A DNA stretch of 64,000 nucleotides, taken from contig JAICWP010000005.1 in the NCBI GenBank assembly GCA_025934735.1, positions 124,001 through 188,000 on the forward strand, in the 5' to 3' direction. How positions within the stretch are numbered: the first letter of the stretch is position 1; every line of letters starts with the position of its first letter. The DNA is from Terriglobales bacterium (lineage in GTDB: Bacteria > Acidobacteriota > Terriglobia > Terriglobales > Acidobacteriaceae). The notes below the pieces were generated by a model. The model had not been told where the DNA came from and searched no databases. It was given only the letters and a program-made list of their open reading frames with translations. The position numbers were made by a program, and so were the translations under genes. Shown in pieces: positions 41,201-50,030 of this stretch.

Positions 41201-42581
41201 GCCACCCTTTGGCGCGCACCGTGAGCACGGCGTAAGGGAAAATCCAGAACATCAGGAAGAAGGAAAAATATCCGTAGAGCACACCATAAAGGAAGTCCTT
41301 GGAGGGCTCGCTGCGCAGGTAATAAATCATGTTGAACAAGGAAACCACGCCGATGGCCAGCAGCAAGCGCGGTATCATCCCCGGCCGGGTGTAGGCCAGA
41401 GAACCAACAAGGATCAAGGTGAGGTAGTTCACGGGATAGCGCAGGTTGGAGGTGATGCGCTCCCACACCGAGATAATGCGCGGCACCAGCGGCCGCTTCC
41501 ACACAATGCGCATGAAGTTAATTTCTTCGCGCACGTAGCTGCGGTCCCAGCGCAGGAACATCTTGCACATTTTCATGTAGTTTTCCGGCACCACGGTGCG
41601 CACCTGCGCCGTGCGCTGGTATACCGTGTCGTAACCCTGGGCCAGCACCATGTTGGTCATGGCGCGATCCTCGCCGAAGGTGCAGCGCGAGCCCAGGAAC
41701 GTCTGTTGCATCCACGCGGGCAGCACCCGCCGCACTACCGAAGTGCGGTACGCGGTAAGCGCGCCGGGGCAGCAGTACACGGTGCCATAGGAGGACTCCA
41801 CCGCCCGCATCAGGTCAAAAGAAAGGATGTACTGCACGTGCAACATGCGGGGAATCACGCCATTGCGGCGGTTGTAGACTTCCACCTTGCCGGCCACCGC
41901 GCCGATCTTGGGATCGCGGAAAGGCCCGGTGATGGCCAGCAGAGCATCGCTTTCCACCACGCTGTCGGAATCGAGCGTCACGATCACTTCTCCGCGAGCT
42001 CTTTCGAAACCCCGGGCCAGCGCCGCACGCTTGCCTGCGTTTTTGGGCTGGCGCACCGCCGTGACCAGGTGAGGATAGCGGGCAGCCGCGCGCTGGATGT
42101 GAACCCAGGTGTCGTCGGTGCTGCCATCGTCCACCACAAAAATCTCCAGGCGCTGGTGCGGATAGAGCGCCGTGGCCACCGATTCCACCGACTTCAGCAC
42201 CATCGGCCCTTCGTTGTAAGCCGGGATGATGACCGTAAGCTGGGGCGCCTCCTCCATGGTGGCCGCCGCAAACGGCCGGTAGCGGAACCAGAAAATAGTG
42301 CGAAACACCAGCAAGCTCGCGCCCATGGTCATCCACAGGACGCTGGGACGCACCATCAGCTTGCCCCAGCGGTGGTGTTCCGCGGCCAGCCACACCGGCC
42401 GGAACAGGGAATCATGGAAGCTGGCGAAAATCAGGAAGGCGAGCCCGCCCACAATGGCCAGGCAGAACACCCAATCCCAATAGTCCCTGGAATTCTGCTG
42501 CCGGGCCTGAGTATTGCTTTCCTCTTGTGCCGGCAGCGGCTCTTCGCCGATCACCGGCAGGGGCATATCCAAGACATTCAT
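41190..42581 (-). CDS. Family 2 glycosyltransferase (hyaluronan synthase/NodC-like membrane synthase)
   Basis: A 463-residue membrane enzyme with two transmembrane segments before (about 36-55, 80-97) and several after (about 375-460) the GT-A domain. The processive-synthase motifs are present: DDGSTDD (151-157), DSDSV (204-208) with upstream KNAGKRAALA, FGEDRAMT (about 300) and a final RWDRSYVRE, a variant of QxxRW. It probably polymerises a beta-linked N-acetylhexosamine or glucose polymer from UDP-sugar and exports it. It stands alone. Substrate not known. Confidence 0.9.
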   Translation of the reverse strand: MNVLDMPLPVIGEEPLPAQEESNTQARQQNSRDYWDWVFCLAIVGGLAFLIFASFHDSLFRPVWLAAEHHRWGKLMVRPSVLWMTMGASLLVFRTIFWFRYRPFAAATMEEAPQLTVIIPAYNEGPMVLKSVESVATALYPHQRLEIFVVDDGSTDDTWVHIQRAAARYPHLVTAVRQPKNAGKRAALARGFERARGEVIVTLDSDSVVESDALLAITGPFRDPKIGAVAGKVEVYNRRNGVIPRMLHVQYILSFDLMRAVESSYGTVYCCPGALTAYRTSVVRRVLPAWMQQTFLGSRCTFGEDRAMTNMVLAQGYDTVYQRTAQVRTVVPENYMKMCKMFLRWDRSYVREEINFMRIVWKRPLVPRIISVWERITSNLRYPVNYLTLILVGSLAYTRPGMIPRLLLAIGVVSLFNMIYYLRSEPSKDFLYGVLYGYFSFFLMFWIFPYAVLTVRAKGWLTR

Positions 42582-42920
42582 GAAAACAGGATGCTCCGGG
42601 ACTGAACTGAGAAATAGACCACTGATTCTACTAAACCGGCGTTACTGAATAAGTTTCTGATGCCGGTGAAGTGGACGGGGGTGCGCGATTAAATTTAGCA
42701 TGCCCAGTCAAGTGCGTCACCCGTGGCCTTCCGACCCATATGCAAAAAATGTTTACCTAATCCCCCCGACATTCCTTCCCGTTTTGGCAACTAATTTTGC
42801 CGGCTCGGGTTAGCCCCTCCGGCCAGGTGCACCGAAATGCCCTCCCAAGTGCAAAGTCTTGCATCTTGATTATATCTACGGAGATGGTAGAGTATTGCTT
42901 TCCCGGCGAGGCCGGGCGGA
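42582..42920. other. 339-nt divergent intergenic region with Rrf2 promoter and operator-like palindrome
   Basis: Between the divergent glycosyltransferase and Rrf2 genes. The right end holds a promoter and operator (42866-42895). The rest has GC-rich segments that may fold (about 42800-42860), but no known riboswitch consensus was recognised. No ORF is seen. Confidence 0.5.
42866..42895 (+). promoter_or_regulatory. Rrf2 promoter with overlapping palindromic operator
   Basis: TTGATT (42866-42871) and TAGAGT (42888-42893) are spaced by 16 nt. An imperfect palindrome, ATATCTAC (42872-42879) and GTAGAGTAT (42887-42895) with 7 nt between, covers the spacer and -10. Its position fits autoregulation by the Rrf2 protein. 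Confidence 0.5.
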
Positions 42921-43385
42921 ATGAAGATCTCGCAAAAAGGACTCTACGCTCTGCAGGCCCTGATGGTGCTGGCCCGGCGCTACCGCCAGGGCGCCATCCG
43001 CATTCGCGACATCGCCTATGAAGAAAACCTGCCGGAAAAGTTCCTGGAGCTGATCCTGCTGGAACTGAAGAATGCGCGCATGGTGGAAAGCGTGCGCGGA
43101 GCCAAGGGCGGCTATCAGCTCAAGCGCCCGCCCAATCAGGTTTTTCTCAGTGAGGTGATTCGCACGATAGACGGGCCTCTTGCGCCCTTCGCCGATGGCG
43201 CCGGCCTGCAGCACTTGATCGACAATGACAAGTCGCACCGCCAGCTATACAGCGTTTTTATGGACGTGCGCAATGCCGCCGCCCAGATTCTCGAGCACAC
43301 TTCGCTGGCCGACATCGCCGGTGATATTCCCCAACAGGAAGCCACCAGAAAGAAGCACCGAGGCCGCCAGACGGCGGAACAGTAA
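42921..43385 (+). CDS. Rrf2-family transcriptional regulator without cysteines (CymR-like)
   Basis: A 154-residue Rrf2 winged-helix regulator (residues 1-135: SQKGLYALQALMVLARRY, then LPEKFLELILLELKNARMVESVRGAKGGYQL). No cysteine is present anywhere, so it cannot bind an Fe-S cluster as IscR and NsrR do. That places it with cysteine-free members such as CymR, which control sulfur metabolism through protein partners. It is directly upstream of a sulfonate-type ABC transporter, which it probably represses. The promoter shows a palindrome. The C-terminal 20 residues are basic and probably disordered. Confidence 0.9.
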   Translation: MKISQKGLYALQALMVLARRYRQGAIRIRDIAYEENLPEKFLELILLELKNARMVESVRGAKGGYQLKRPPNQVFLSEVIRTIDGPLAPFADGAGLQHLIDNDKSHRQLYSVFMDVRNAAAQILEHTSLADIAGDIPQQEATRKKHRGRQTAEQ

Positions 43386-43405
43386 TTGCGGAAACGAGCT
43401 ACATC

Positions 43406-44422
43406 ATGCGCTTTTTTAAATTCTTAATGTCTAGTTTCGCGATTGGGTTAATTACCTTATCGGCCAAAGCCGAGGCCCAGGTGGTGCGCGCGGGTTGCTT
43501 CCCAACAATCACTCATTCGCAAGCCTTGATCGGCAAGGCTAACGGAAGCTTCGCCCGGGCGCTGGGGCCCAATGTCCGCATCGAGTGGAAGACCTTTAAT
43601 GCGGGACCGTCGGCCATTGAAGCCTTATTCGCCGGGGCCCTGGACCTTACCTATATCGGCCCCAATCCCGCTCTCACCGGCTATATCCGCTCGCACGGGG
43701 AGGCGCTGCGCATTGTCGCCGGGGCCACCAGCGGCGGCGCCGCCCTGGTGGTGCGCGCCGATTCCGGCATCCAGAAGCCCGAGGATTTCCACGGTAAGCG
43801 GGTGGCTTCGCCCCAACTGGCCAACACCCAGGACGTGGCGCTGCGCGCCTGGCTGCGTTCCCATGGCCTGAAGCCGCGCGCCCAGGGAGGCGACGTGCAG
43901 GTGCTTCCCATCGCCAACGCTGACCAGCTCAACCTATTTCTCAAGAAGCAACTGGACGCGGCCTGGGCGCCCGAACCCTGGGCCTCGCGCCTGGTGCGGG
44001 AAGCCAATGGCCGCGTCTTTCTCGATGAGCGCCAGCTCTGGCCGGGCGGCCGCTTCACTACCGCCCTGCTGGTGGTGCGGACGCAGTTTCTGCGCGACCA
44101 TCCTGACCTGGTCCGGGAGTGGGTGCGCGCTCACGTGCAACTGACCGACTGGATCAACCAGCACCCCGCGGAAGCCAAGCAACTGCTCAACCAGCAGATC
44201 AAGCGGGAAACCGGCATGGCGTTGCCCGCGTCCGTGCTCGATGACGCCTTCAGCCGCCTGCAGATAACTTATGACCCGCTGCGCTCTTCCCTGCTGACCT
44301 CGGCGCGCTGGGAGTTCGAAGAAGGCTTCCTGGGACGCCAGATGCCCGACCTTTCCGGCTTGTATGACCTCTCGATTCTCAACCAGGTGCTGCGCAGCCA
44401 GCAGCAAAAGGAAGTGCAATGA
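43406..44422 (+). CDS. ABC transporter substrate-binding protein, sulfonate/taurine/nitrate type (SsuA/TauA-like)
   Basis: A 338-residue periplasmic binding protein with a signal peptide (about 1-25, SSFAIGLITLSAKAEAQ). The SsuA-like sequence WKTFNAGPSAIEALFAGALD (about 56-75) and TYIGPNPALTGYIRS follows, with the typical two-lobe layout. It binds an organic sulfur compound or a similar anion. It starts 20 nt after the Rrf2 gene, and its TGA overlaps the ATG of the ATPase gene (ATGA), so the three genes are tightly linked. The exact ligand is not deducible. Confidence 0.88.
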   Translation: MRFFKFLMSSFAIGLITLSAKAEAQVVRAGCFPTITHSQALIGKANGSFARALGPNVRIEWKTFNAGPSAIEALFAGALDLTYIGPNPALTGYIRSHGEALRIVAGATSGGAALVVRADSGIQKPEDFHGKRVASPQLANTQDVALRAWLRSHGLKPRAQGGDVQVLPIANADQLNLFLKKQLDAAWAPEPWASRLVREANGRVFLDERQLWPGGRFTTALLVVRTQFLRDHPDLVREWVRAHVQLTDWINQHPAEAKQLLNQQIKRETGMALPASVLDDAFSRLQITYDPLRSSLLTSARWEFEEGFLGRQMPDLSGLYDLSILNQVLRSQQQKEVQ

Positions 44423-45318
44423 CGAGTCCCGCTCAGCATCCAGCGATCCAGCGCGATTTAGAAGATGGCAGCCGTTCGCCGCTGCAGGTGCCAAACGCCG
44501 CGCCCGCTTTGGCGCCGCTTCCGCCCAAACTTTCCCTGAGGGGCATTTCCCGCAATTTCCGCAATAGCAACCAGCACGACCTGCTGGCCCTGGAGAGGAT
44601 TGACCTGCAGGTTCGCCCGGGAGAATTTGTCTGTGTGGTCGGCCCGTCCGGCTGCGGCAAATCCACCCTTCTGCACCTGATTGCGGGTCTGGCCCAGCCC
44701 AGCGCCGGCACCGTCCTGCTCGACGGCCGCCCCGTGGATGGGCCGGACACCGGGCGCATCCTCATCTTCCAGGACCTGGGGCTCTTTCCCTGGCTCACGG
44801 TGATTCAGAACGTGGAATTCGGCCTGCGCATGGCGGGCGTTCCCAAACCAGAACGACGCTTCAGGTCCCGCAACTACCTGCGCCTGGTCCATCTGGGCGA
44901 ATTTGAAGACAGCTACATCCACCAGCTTTCCGGCGGCATGCGCCAGCGCGTTGCCCTGGCCCGCGCCTTGGCCACCGAACCCGACGTCCTGCTCATGGAC
45001 GAGCCCTTTGCCGCTCTCGACGCCCAGACCCGCGATCTGCTGCACGATGAGTTGGAGCGCATTTGGAGGGAGACCGGGCGCACCATTATTTTTGTCACCC
45101 ACAACGTGCGTGAGGCCGCGCGCCTGGGCGATCGCGTGCTCCTGCTGACCTTCCGCCCTGGCCGGGTGAAGCGGGAATTCACCATTGATCTGCCCCGGCC
45201 GCGCCACCTGGAAGATGTGGAAGTGGCCCGCACCGCGCGCGACATTCTCGACGAACTGCGCGATGAGATCAACAAATCCCGGGAAGCCGAGTACCGCCAT
45301 GACAAAACGAGCCGCTAG
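44419..45318 (+). CDS. ABC transporter ATP-binding protein, SsuB/TauB-like
   Basis: A 299-residue ATPase. Walker A GPSGCGKST (about 74-82), Q-loop FQDLGLFPW, signature LSGGMRQRVALARAL, Walker B LLMDEPFAALD and the H-loop THNVREA are all present. The N-terminus has an extra 40 residues of low complexity (Pro/Ala/Leu-rich). It overlaps the substrate-binding gene by 4 nt and the permease gene by 20 nt, so stoichiometric translation is expected. It powers the adjacent SsuC-type permease. Confidence 0.93.
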   Translation: MTSPAQHPAIQRDLEDGSRSPLQVPNAAPALAPLPPKLSLRGISRNFRNSNQHDLLALERIDLQVRPGEFVCVVGPSGCGKSTLLHLIAGLAQPSAGTVLLDGRPVDGPDTGRILIFQDLGLFPWLTVIQNVEFGLRMAGVPKPERRFRSRNYLRLVHLGEFEDSYIHQLSGGMRQRVALARALATEPDVLLMDEPFAALDAQTRDLLHDELERIWRETGRTIIFVTHNVREAARLGDRVLLLTFRPGRVKREFTIDLPRPRHLEDVEVARTARDILDELRDEINKSREAEYRHDKTSR

Positions 45319-46063
45319 GCAAGTGCTGTTCTACGCTGTTCTGCTGGGCCTGTGGATTCTGATCGCCCGGCTTAAGATCTGGCCGCCTTACATACTCCCC
45401 ACTCCCAAAGGCGTGTGGGAGGCGCTGGCCGCGGGCTTCGCCGACCACAGCTTCTGGATCGCTATTGAGGTCAGCATGCGCCGCATTGCCATTGGCTACG
45501 GCATCTCCGTGCTGCTGGGTGTGGTGCTGGGCCTGGCCATCGCCGGCAGCAAGTTCCTGGAGGATACGCTCGGCGGCCTGCTGGTCAGCCTGCAGAGCCT
45601 GCCCAGCATCTGCTGGCTGCCCCTGGCGGTGCTGTGGTTCGGCTTGACGGAGAAGGCCATCCTCTTCGTGGTCATCATGGGGTCGGTGCTCTCCGTCACC
45701 ATTGCCATGGAAACCGGGCGCCAGCAGATGCCCCGCATCTACGCCATGGCCGGTCGCAATCTGGGGGCGCGTGGTCTTAAATTGTTTTTGTACGTGCTGC
45801 TGCCCGCCAGCCTCCCCTATCTCGTTTCCGGGCTGAAACAAGGATGGGCGTTCGCCTGGCGCTCGCTCATCTCCGGCGAAATGATTTTTGTTAGCCTCGG
45901 CCTGGGTCAACTGCTCATGCTGGGCCGCGACTTGAACGATATGAGCCAGGTGGTGGCGGTCATGCTGCTGATCATTGCCATTGGATACCTCGTGGACGGA
46001 TTGCTGTTCCGCACCCTCGAGCGACGGTTGCAGGAGAAATGGGGTCTGTCGCCGGCCGCTTGA
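45299..46063 (+). CDS. ABC transporter permease, SsuC/TauC-like
   Basis: A 254-residue binding-protein-dependent inner membrane protein with about six hydrophobic segments. The start at ATG 45299 (MTKRAARQVLFYA) precedes the first transmembrane helix; the longer ORF extends into the ATPase gene out of frame and is not translated. The EAA-type loop AAGRNLGARGLKLFLYVLLP (about 155-175) contacts the ATPase. It overlaps the ATPase gene by 20 nt. The typical ligand class is aliphatic sulfonate, taurine, nitrate or aromatic sulfonate. Confidence 0.9.
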   Translation: MTKRAARQVLFYAVLLGLWILIARLKIWPPYILPTPKGVWEALAAGFADHSFWIAIEVSMRRIAIGYGISVLLGVVLGLAIAGSKFLEDTLGGLLVSLQSLPSICWLPLAVLWFGLTEKAILFVVIMGSVLSVTIAMETGRQQMPRIYAMAGRNLGARGLKLFLYVLLPASLPYLVSGLKQGWAFAWRSLISGEMIFVSLGLGQLLMLGRDLNDMSQVVAVMLLIIAIGYLVDGLLFRTLERRLQEKWGLSPAA

Positions 46064-46171
46064 AGCAGAGTGTCTGGCTGCGGGCTTACCCGTTAAGGGA
46101 CGCGCAGTTTGCACCAGATTCCGCCATCGGTTTTGCAGTCCGGTTAACGCGTAAGCGAAAAGGGAACCACC

Positions 46172-47464
46172 GTGAAACGTCTAGCTCAGCTGAAGCGTTT
46201 TTCATTATTCCTGGCCATATTTATCATATTTGTAGTAATTACCTCGTCCGGCCAAAGCGACTCGCCTGCCACCGCAGTCCCTGTTTCCAGCGGAGCTGCG
46301 GCGAGCTCACGTGCGGTTTCCTTCGGCCATGATGGTCTGCTCTTCACCGATGAAGACAAGTCCACACAATTGCGGGTCCATGGCTACATTCAGGGCGACG
46401 GCCGGTTTTTCTCCAGCGACCTGAAGGACCAAAGCCCTGACAAGCTTCTGTTCCGCCGCATACGGCCCCTGTTCGAGGGCACGCTGTTCAAAGTGCTCGA
46501 TTTCCGCTTCATGCCCGATTTCGGCCAGAACAACCCGCAAATCCAGGACTTGCACGTGGAATGGAAGCTGGCTTCCTTCGCCAAGCCGCGCATCGGCAAG
46601 TTCAAAACGCCTCTCGGCCTGGAAGCTTTGCGGTCGGATAGCGAATCAACCTTTGCCGAACGCTCCCTGGCTTCCGACCTGGTTCCGCTTCGTGAAGTAG
46701 GAGCGCAAGTGGGCGGCGCGCTGCTGGGAGATTCCATCAACTATGCCGCCGGATACTTCAACGGCACGCCCGATGGCTCCAACGGAAACTTTGAATGGCG
46801 CACCAGCAACGAGGGCGTGGCTCGGATCTTTTTGCGGCCATTCCTCCGTGGCAGGATCAAGCCCCTGCGCGGCTTCGGCGTGGGCCTGGCCGGCTCCTCC
46901 GCTCACGAACACGGCGCGTTGCCCAAGTTCAAGACCGTCGGCCAGAACACCTTCTTCAAATACTCATCCAGGGTATTGGCCGACGGCCAGCACAACCGAC
47001 TGACGCCCCAGGCCTACTATTACTGCGGCCCGTTCGGGATGCTCGGCGAGTACACCGTGTCCTCCCAGGAAGTGCGAAACCAATCGTTTGCACGCCGCTT
47101 GCGCAACCAGGGCTGGCAGGCCACGGCTTCCCTCATGCTCACGAGCGAACGCAACAGCTATCTGGGTGTGCGCCCCCGGCGCGCCTTTGAACCCTACAAA
47201 GGCATTCGCCACTTCGGCGGGTGGGAATTAGCCGGCCGTTATAGCCGGCTGCGGGTGGATGGGGCTGCGTTCCCGCTTTTCGCCGATCCCAAAAGTTCCG
47301 CCGCTGGCGCCGCCGAGTGGGGCATCGGAGTCAATTGGTACCTGAACCGCTTCACTAGAATCATGAACTCCTACGGGCACACCAGCTTCCGCATGGCTGA
47401 GCCAAGGTTAACGCCCTTGCACAGCGAGAATGTGGTGATGTCGCGCCTGCAATTCTCGTTCTGA
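46172..47464 (+). CDS. Phosphate-selective porin O/P (OprO/OprP) family outer-membrane protein
   Basis: A 430-residue outer-membrane porin with a signal peptide (about 1-28, FSLFLAIFIIFVVITSSG). The typical OprP start LLFTDEDKSTQLRVHGYIQGD, the RRIRPLFEGTLFKVLDFRFMPDF segment and a barrel that ends in a C-terminal aromatic residue (RLQFSF) are present. The start is GTG at 46172 with AGGGA upstream. It lies about 110 nt downstream of the SsuC-like gene and probably provides outer-membrane entry for the anionic ABC substrate. Confidence 0.9.
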   Translation: MKRLAQLKRFSLFLAIFIIFVVITSSGQSDSPATAVPVSSGAAASSRAVSFGHDGLLFTDEDKSTQLRVHGYIQGDGRFFSSDLKDQSPDKLLFRRIRPLFEGTLFKVLDFRFMPDFGQNNPQIQDLHVEWKLASFAKPRIGKFKTPLGLEALRSDSESTFAERSLASDLVPLREVGAQVGGALLGDSINYAAGYFNGTPDGSNGNFEWRTSNEGVARIFLRPFLRGRIKPLRGFGVGLAGSSAHEHGALPKFKTVGQNTFFKYSSRVLADGQHNRLTPQAYYYCGPFGMLGEYTVSSQEVRNQSFARRLRNQGWQATASLMLTSERNSYLGVRPRRAFEPYKGIRHFGGWELAGRYSRLRVDGAAFPLFADPKSSAAGAAEWGIGVNWYLNRFTRIMNSYGHTSFRMAEPRLTPLHSENVVMSRLQFSF

Positions 47465-47893
47465 GCAGTGCGCGGGAAGCCGAAGAGTGATCTGGCCGGA
47501 GTCCCAAGCCGGCTTTGACGCTGGCAATGGCCGCCAACCCGCCGCCCTCCTCCTCCATCTGTCCGCAATATGGCTCTGTTGCGCGCTCCCTCCCCCTTTC
47601 CCGGCCTCCCCGTCCCACCTGAACCCGATCCCGGCCCAGGACCGGTGCGTGATCCCGAGCCCAGCCCGGAACCGGAGCCCGGTACCGGCCCGGACGTGCT
47701 GCCTGAGCCCAGCCCAGGCGTGCCTGGCATGTTAATTCAATAACTTACAGCGAAGCGTATCGCTATTCCTGTGAACGCCCGCACCGCCGGTGCAATGGAC
47801 ATTCGTAACCTCGGCTGCCGTTTACTACCCCGGTTCCCCGAACTAGAGTTGATGAGGGTACAAGTCCTGGAGCGAACTCTGGCCGGAGTGAAA
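47465..47893. other. Region between the porin and PilZ genes, with one Pro-rich microORF
   Basis: Of 429 nt, the only candidate coding feature is the 57-codon Pro/Glu-rich microORF at 47570-47743. The leader of the PilZ gene fills 47744-47893, which is open in the PilZ frame but has no conserved domain. No strong terminator after the porin. Confidence 0.5.
47570..47743 (+). CDS. Possible proline-rich microprotein
   Basis: A 57-residue ORF from ATG 47570 to TAA 47743. After 10 mixed residues it is dominated by Pro, Glu, Gly and Asp (PEPSPEPEPGTGPDVLPEP). The third-position GC bias and repeated PEP/PGP units resemble short proline-rich proteins known in several bacteria. The upstream region has no clear ribosome-binding site. 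An antisense Gly/Ser-rich ORF on the minus strand is its shadow. It may equally be a non-coding GC-rich tract. Confidence 0.35.
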   Translation: MALLRAPSPFPGLPVPPEPDPGPGPVRDPEPSPEPEPGTGPDVLPEPSPGVPGMLIQ

Positions 47894-48241
47894 ATGTCAA
47901 ATAATTCCTTGTCGGACAGCAACTTAGCCCAATTCTCGAGCCGCCGCCGCTTCCCCCGCGTCGAGGTCAACCGCCCCGTAACCGCCATTCTTTACTGGGA
48001 AAGTTCGCCGACCGTGCTCATCCCCGGCCGTTGCCATAGCTTGAGCGAGAGCGGGTTGGGGGCCACCATGTCACAGCAACTGCGGGTGGGCGAGGTGGTC
48101 AACCTGGAAGTGGCACACGGGGTGCGCGTCTATGCCGAGGTGCGCAACCTGAGCGGTTTCGCCCACGGGTTTGAGTTCGTACTGGTCCGGGAGAATCAGC
48201 GGGCTGCCCTGCGGCGCTTGTGCCAGCCGCGGTTCAGCTAG
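47894..48241 (+). CDS. PilZ-domain protein
   Basis: A 115-residue PilZ domain, a c-di-GMP receptor fold. The RxxxR-type start RRRFPRVEVNRPV is near residues 16-28, and the strand with SLSESGLGATMS carries the (D/N)xSxxG-like second motif as SESGLG. The start ATG 47894 has GGAGTG 3 nt upstream; the longer frame upstream looks non-coding. It stops 9 nt before the convergent pgl gene. It may link c-di-GMP to motility or envelope functions. Confidence 0.85.
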   Translation: MSNNSLSDSNLAQFSSRRRFPRVEVNRPVTAILYWESSPTVLIPGRCHSLSESGLGATMSQQLRVGEVVNLEVAHGVRVYAEVRNLSGFAHGFEFVLVRENQRAALRRLCQPRFS

Positions 48242-48250
48242 CCACCGCCG

Positions 48251-49006
48251 TCATGCGGGCTTGGATTGCAGGGCGCTGCTCCCCGGCAGGGCGGCGCGGT
48301 CCACCAGCCAAATCAGGCGCCCGTTCACCGGTTGGATCAGCTTGGCAGGAAACTGCTCAGGGGGAGCATCGCTGTATAAAACCGACTGCAGGGCCGGCGC
48401 CTTTTCCTCGCCGCTCACCAGAAACATCACTTCGGCGGCATTGTTGATCACGGGAGCAGTAAAGGTGAGCCTGTAATGGCCGAACTTCTCCACCCAGTTG
48501 GCCACCACCAGGCGCGAGCGCTCGCGCAGGGCCGCGCTCCCGGGAAACAGCGAAGCAGTGTGCCCGTCCGGACCCAGGCCCAGCAGCACCAGGTCAAAGC
48601 GCGGTAACTCACCCGGCTTCAAGCCAAAAAACTGCATGAGGGTCTGCTCGTACTGGTCGGCCACCCGTGCCGCGTCCTTGTCTTCGGCGTGCATGCGGAA
48701 AACATGATCGGGTGGGATAGGCGCGTGCGAGAGCAAACTCTCGCGCGCCATACGGTAGTTGCTGTCTTTGTCGTCTGGCGGGACGTGCCGCTCATCGCCC
48801 CAGAAGAAGTAAATCTTGTCCCAGGGCAGGTTTTGCCCCGCCTGCGCCACCCGGGAGTAGAGGCCCCGAGGCGTGGAACCGCCGGAGAGGCTCACGGTAA
48901 ACCTGCCGCGGGCCTGCACCGCATTGCGGGCCAGGTGCTCAAATTCGGCTGCGCCTACCCGGCTTAGTTCGTCGGCATCGGAAACGAGTTTGATCTCAGA
49001 TTGCAT
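48251..49006 (-). CDS. pgl: 6-phosphogluconolactonase
   Basis: A 251-residue lactonase of the oxidative pentose phosphate pathway. The conserved SLSGGSTPRGLY (about 40-51), FFWGDERHVPPDDKDSNYRMA and LLGLGPDGHTASLFPGS motifs are present. No zwf or gnd gene is adjacent in this window. It is followed on the same strand by no other gene; the thrB stop is about 50 nt upstream. Confidence 0.94.
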   Translation of the reverse strand: MQSEIKLVSDADELSRVGAAEFEHLARNAVQARGRFTVSLSGGSTPRGLYSRVAQAGQNLPWDKIYFFWGDERHVPPDDKDSNYRMARESLLSHAPIPPDHVFRMHAEDKDAARVADQYEQTLMQFFGLKPGELPRFDLVLLGLGPDGHTASLFPGSAALRERSRLVVANWVEKFGHYRLTFTAPVINNAAEVMFLVSGEEKAPALQSVLYSDAPPEQFPAKLIQPVNGRLIWLVDRAALPGSSALQSKPA

Positions 49007-49058
49007 GTAGCATTGTAGCTCCGCCGTTCCGCCGCCCTAGGAGGGTCGGGACGCCCGC

Positions 49059-50030
49059 CTACCGCACTCTTGCCGTAGTCGCACGACCGACACCCGCGGA
49101 TGCGCCGTTTTCCGCCATTGAGGTCAGCAGCAGCTCGGCTTTCAAGCGACGCTGCGCCAGGTGCTTGCTGACCCGCTCCATGGTTTTGGATGCCGCGGTC
49201 TCAGGTTCAAGAAACATAAGCACCGAAGGGCCGGCGCCGCTCAGGACTGCGCCCAGAATGCCTTCGCTCCCCGCCAGTTCGCGCAGTGCCGGCAGCAGCG
49301 GGCACAGGGGCGCGCGATAGGGCTCATGAATGCGGTCGTGCAAGGCCGAGCGCAACAGGTCGCTTCGAGCATGGGTGAAGCCCGCCAGCAGAAACATCGC
49401 ACTCTGCACATTGAAGACGGCGTCCCCCCGCGAATATTGCCCCGGCAGCACCCGCCGCGCCTCTTCCGTGGGCAAAGGCTCCTCCGGGATCGCAAACAGC
49501 AGCGGCCAGGGGCAAGTGCCTGCCACTTTCACCGCCTGCACTGTAGGCGAACCGTCGGCAGCCATTGCATTGCGCGCGATGGCCAGTCCGCCAAGCCAGC
49601 AGGCGGCGGCATTATCGGGATGGCCCTCCCGCCGCGACGCCTCGGCAATAATCTGCTCACCCGTCCAATTCAGTTCGCCCCCGCGCACGGCCAAGGCAAT
49701 GCCCGCCAGGCGCGCCGCAGCCGAGGAGCCGCAGCCCTTGCCGATGGGGATCTCATTGCTCACTTCCAGGCGCAGAGGCGCGGGCTGCTTACCTGCGCTT
49801 TGCAGCACCTCGCGATAGGTCTTCAGAATCAGGTTTTCGGCGCCGCCGCCGCAAAACTGCGCGTCGCGTCCCTTCGCCTCCACCGAATATTCGCTGCTGG
49901 ATTCCGCACGCACCCGCAGATGAAGGGAGAAGGCCAGCGCCGCCGCGTCAAAGGCTGGGCCCAGGTTGGCGGAAGTCGCGGGCAGGACCAACTCGCCGCT
50001 CTCCAGCGCTGCCCGATCAGTTCGTGGCAT
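49059..50030 (-). CDS. thrB: Homoserine kinase
   Basis: A 323-residue GHMP kinase phosphorylating L-homoserine. The ATP loop GKGCGSSAAA (a PxxxGLGSSAA-type motif) and an N-terminal PATSANLGPAFDAAALAF are typical. The start was set at ATG 50030, which overlaps the thrC stop by 14 nt; the longer ORF would read back through thrC in another frame. With thrC it makes threonine from homoserine, and the overlap implies coupled translation. Confidence 0.92.
   Translation of the reverse strand: MPRTDRAALESGELVLPATSANLGPAFDAAALAFSLHLRVRAESSSEYSVEAKGRDAQFCGGGAENLILKTYREVLQSAGKQPAPLRLEVSNEIPIGKGCGSSAAARLAGIALAVRGGELNWTGEQIIAEASRREGHPDNAAACWLGGLAIARNAMAADGSPTVQAVKVAGTCPWPLLFAIPEEPLPTEEARRVLPGQYSRGDAVFNVQSAMFLLAGFTHARSDLLRSALHDRIHEPYRAPLCPLLPALRELAGSEGILGAVLSGAGPSVLMFLEPETAASKTMERVSKHLAQRRLKAELLLTSMAENGASAGVGRATTARVR

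Noticed and set aside
47371-47730. Minus-strand Gly/Ser-rich ORF of 119 codons
   Set aside because: It is the complement of the Pro-rich microORF and overlaps the porin 3' end; it looks like a base-composition shadow.
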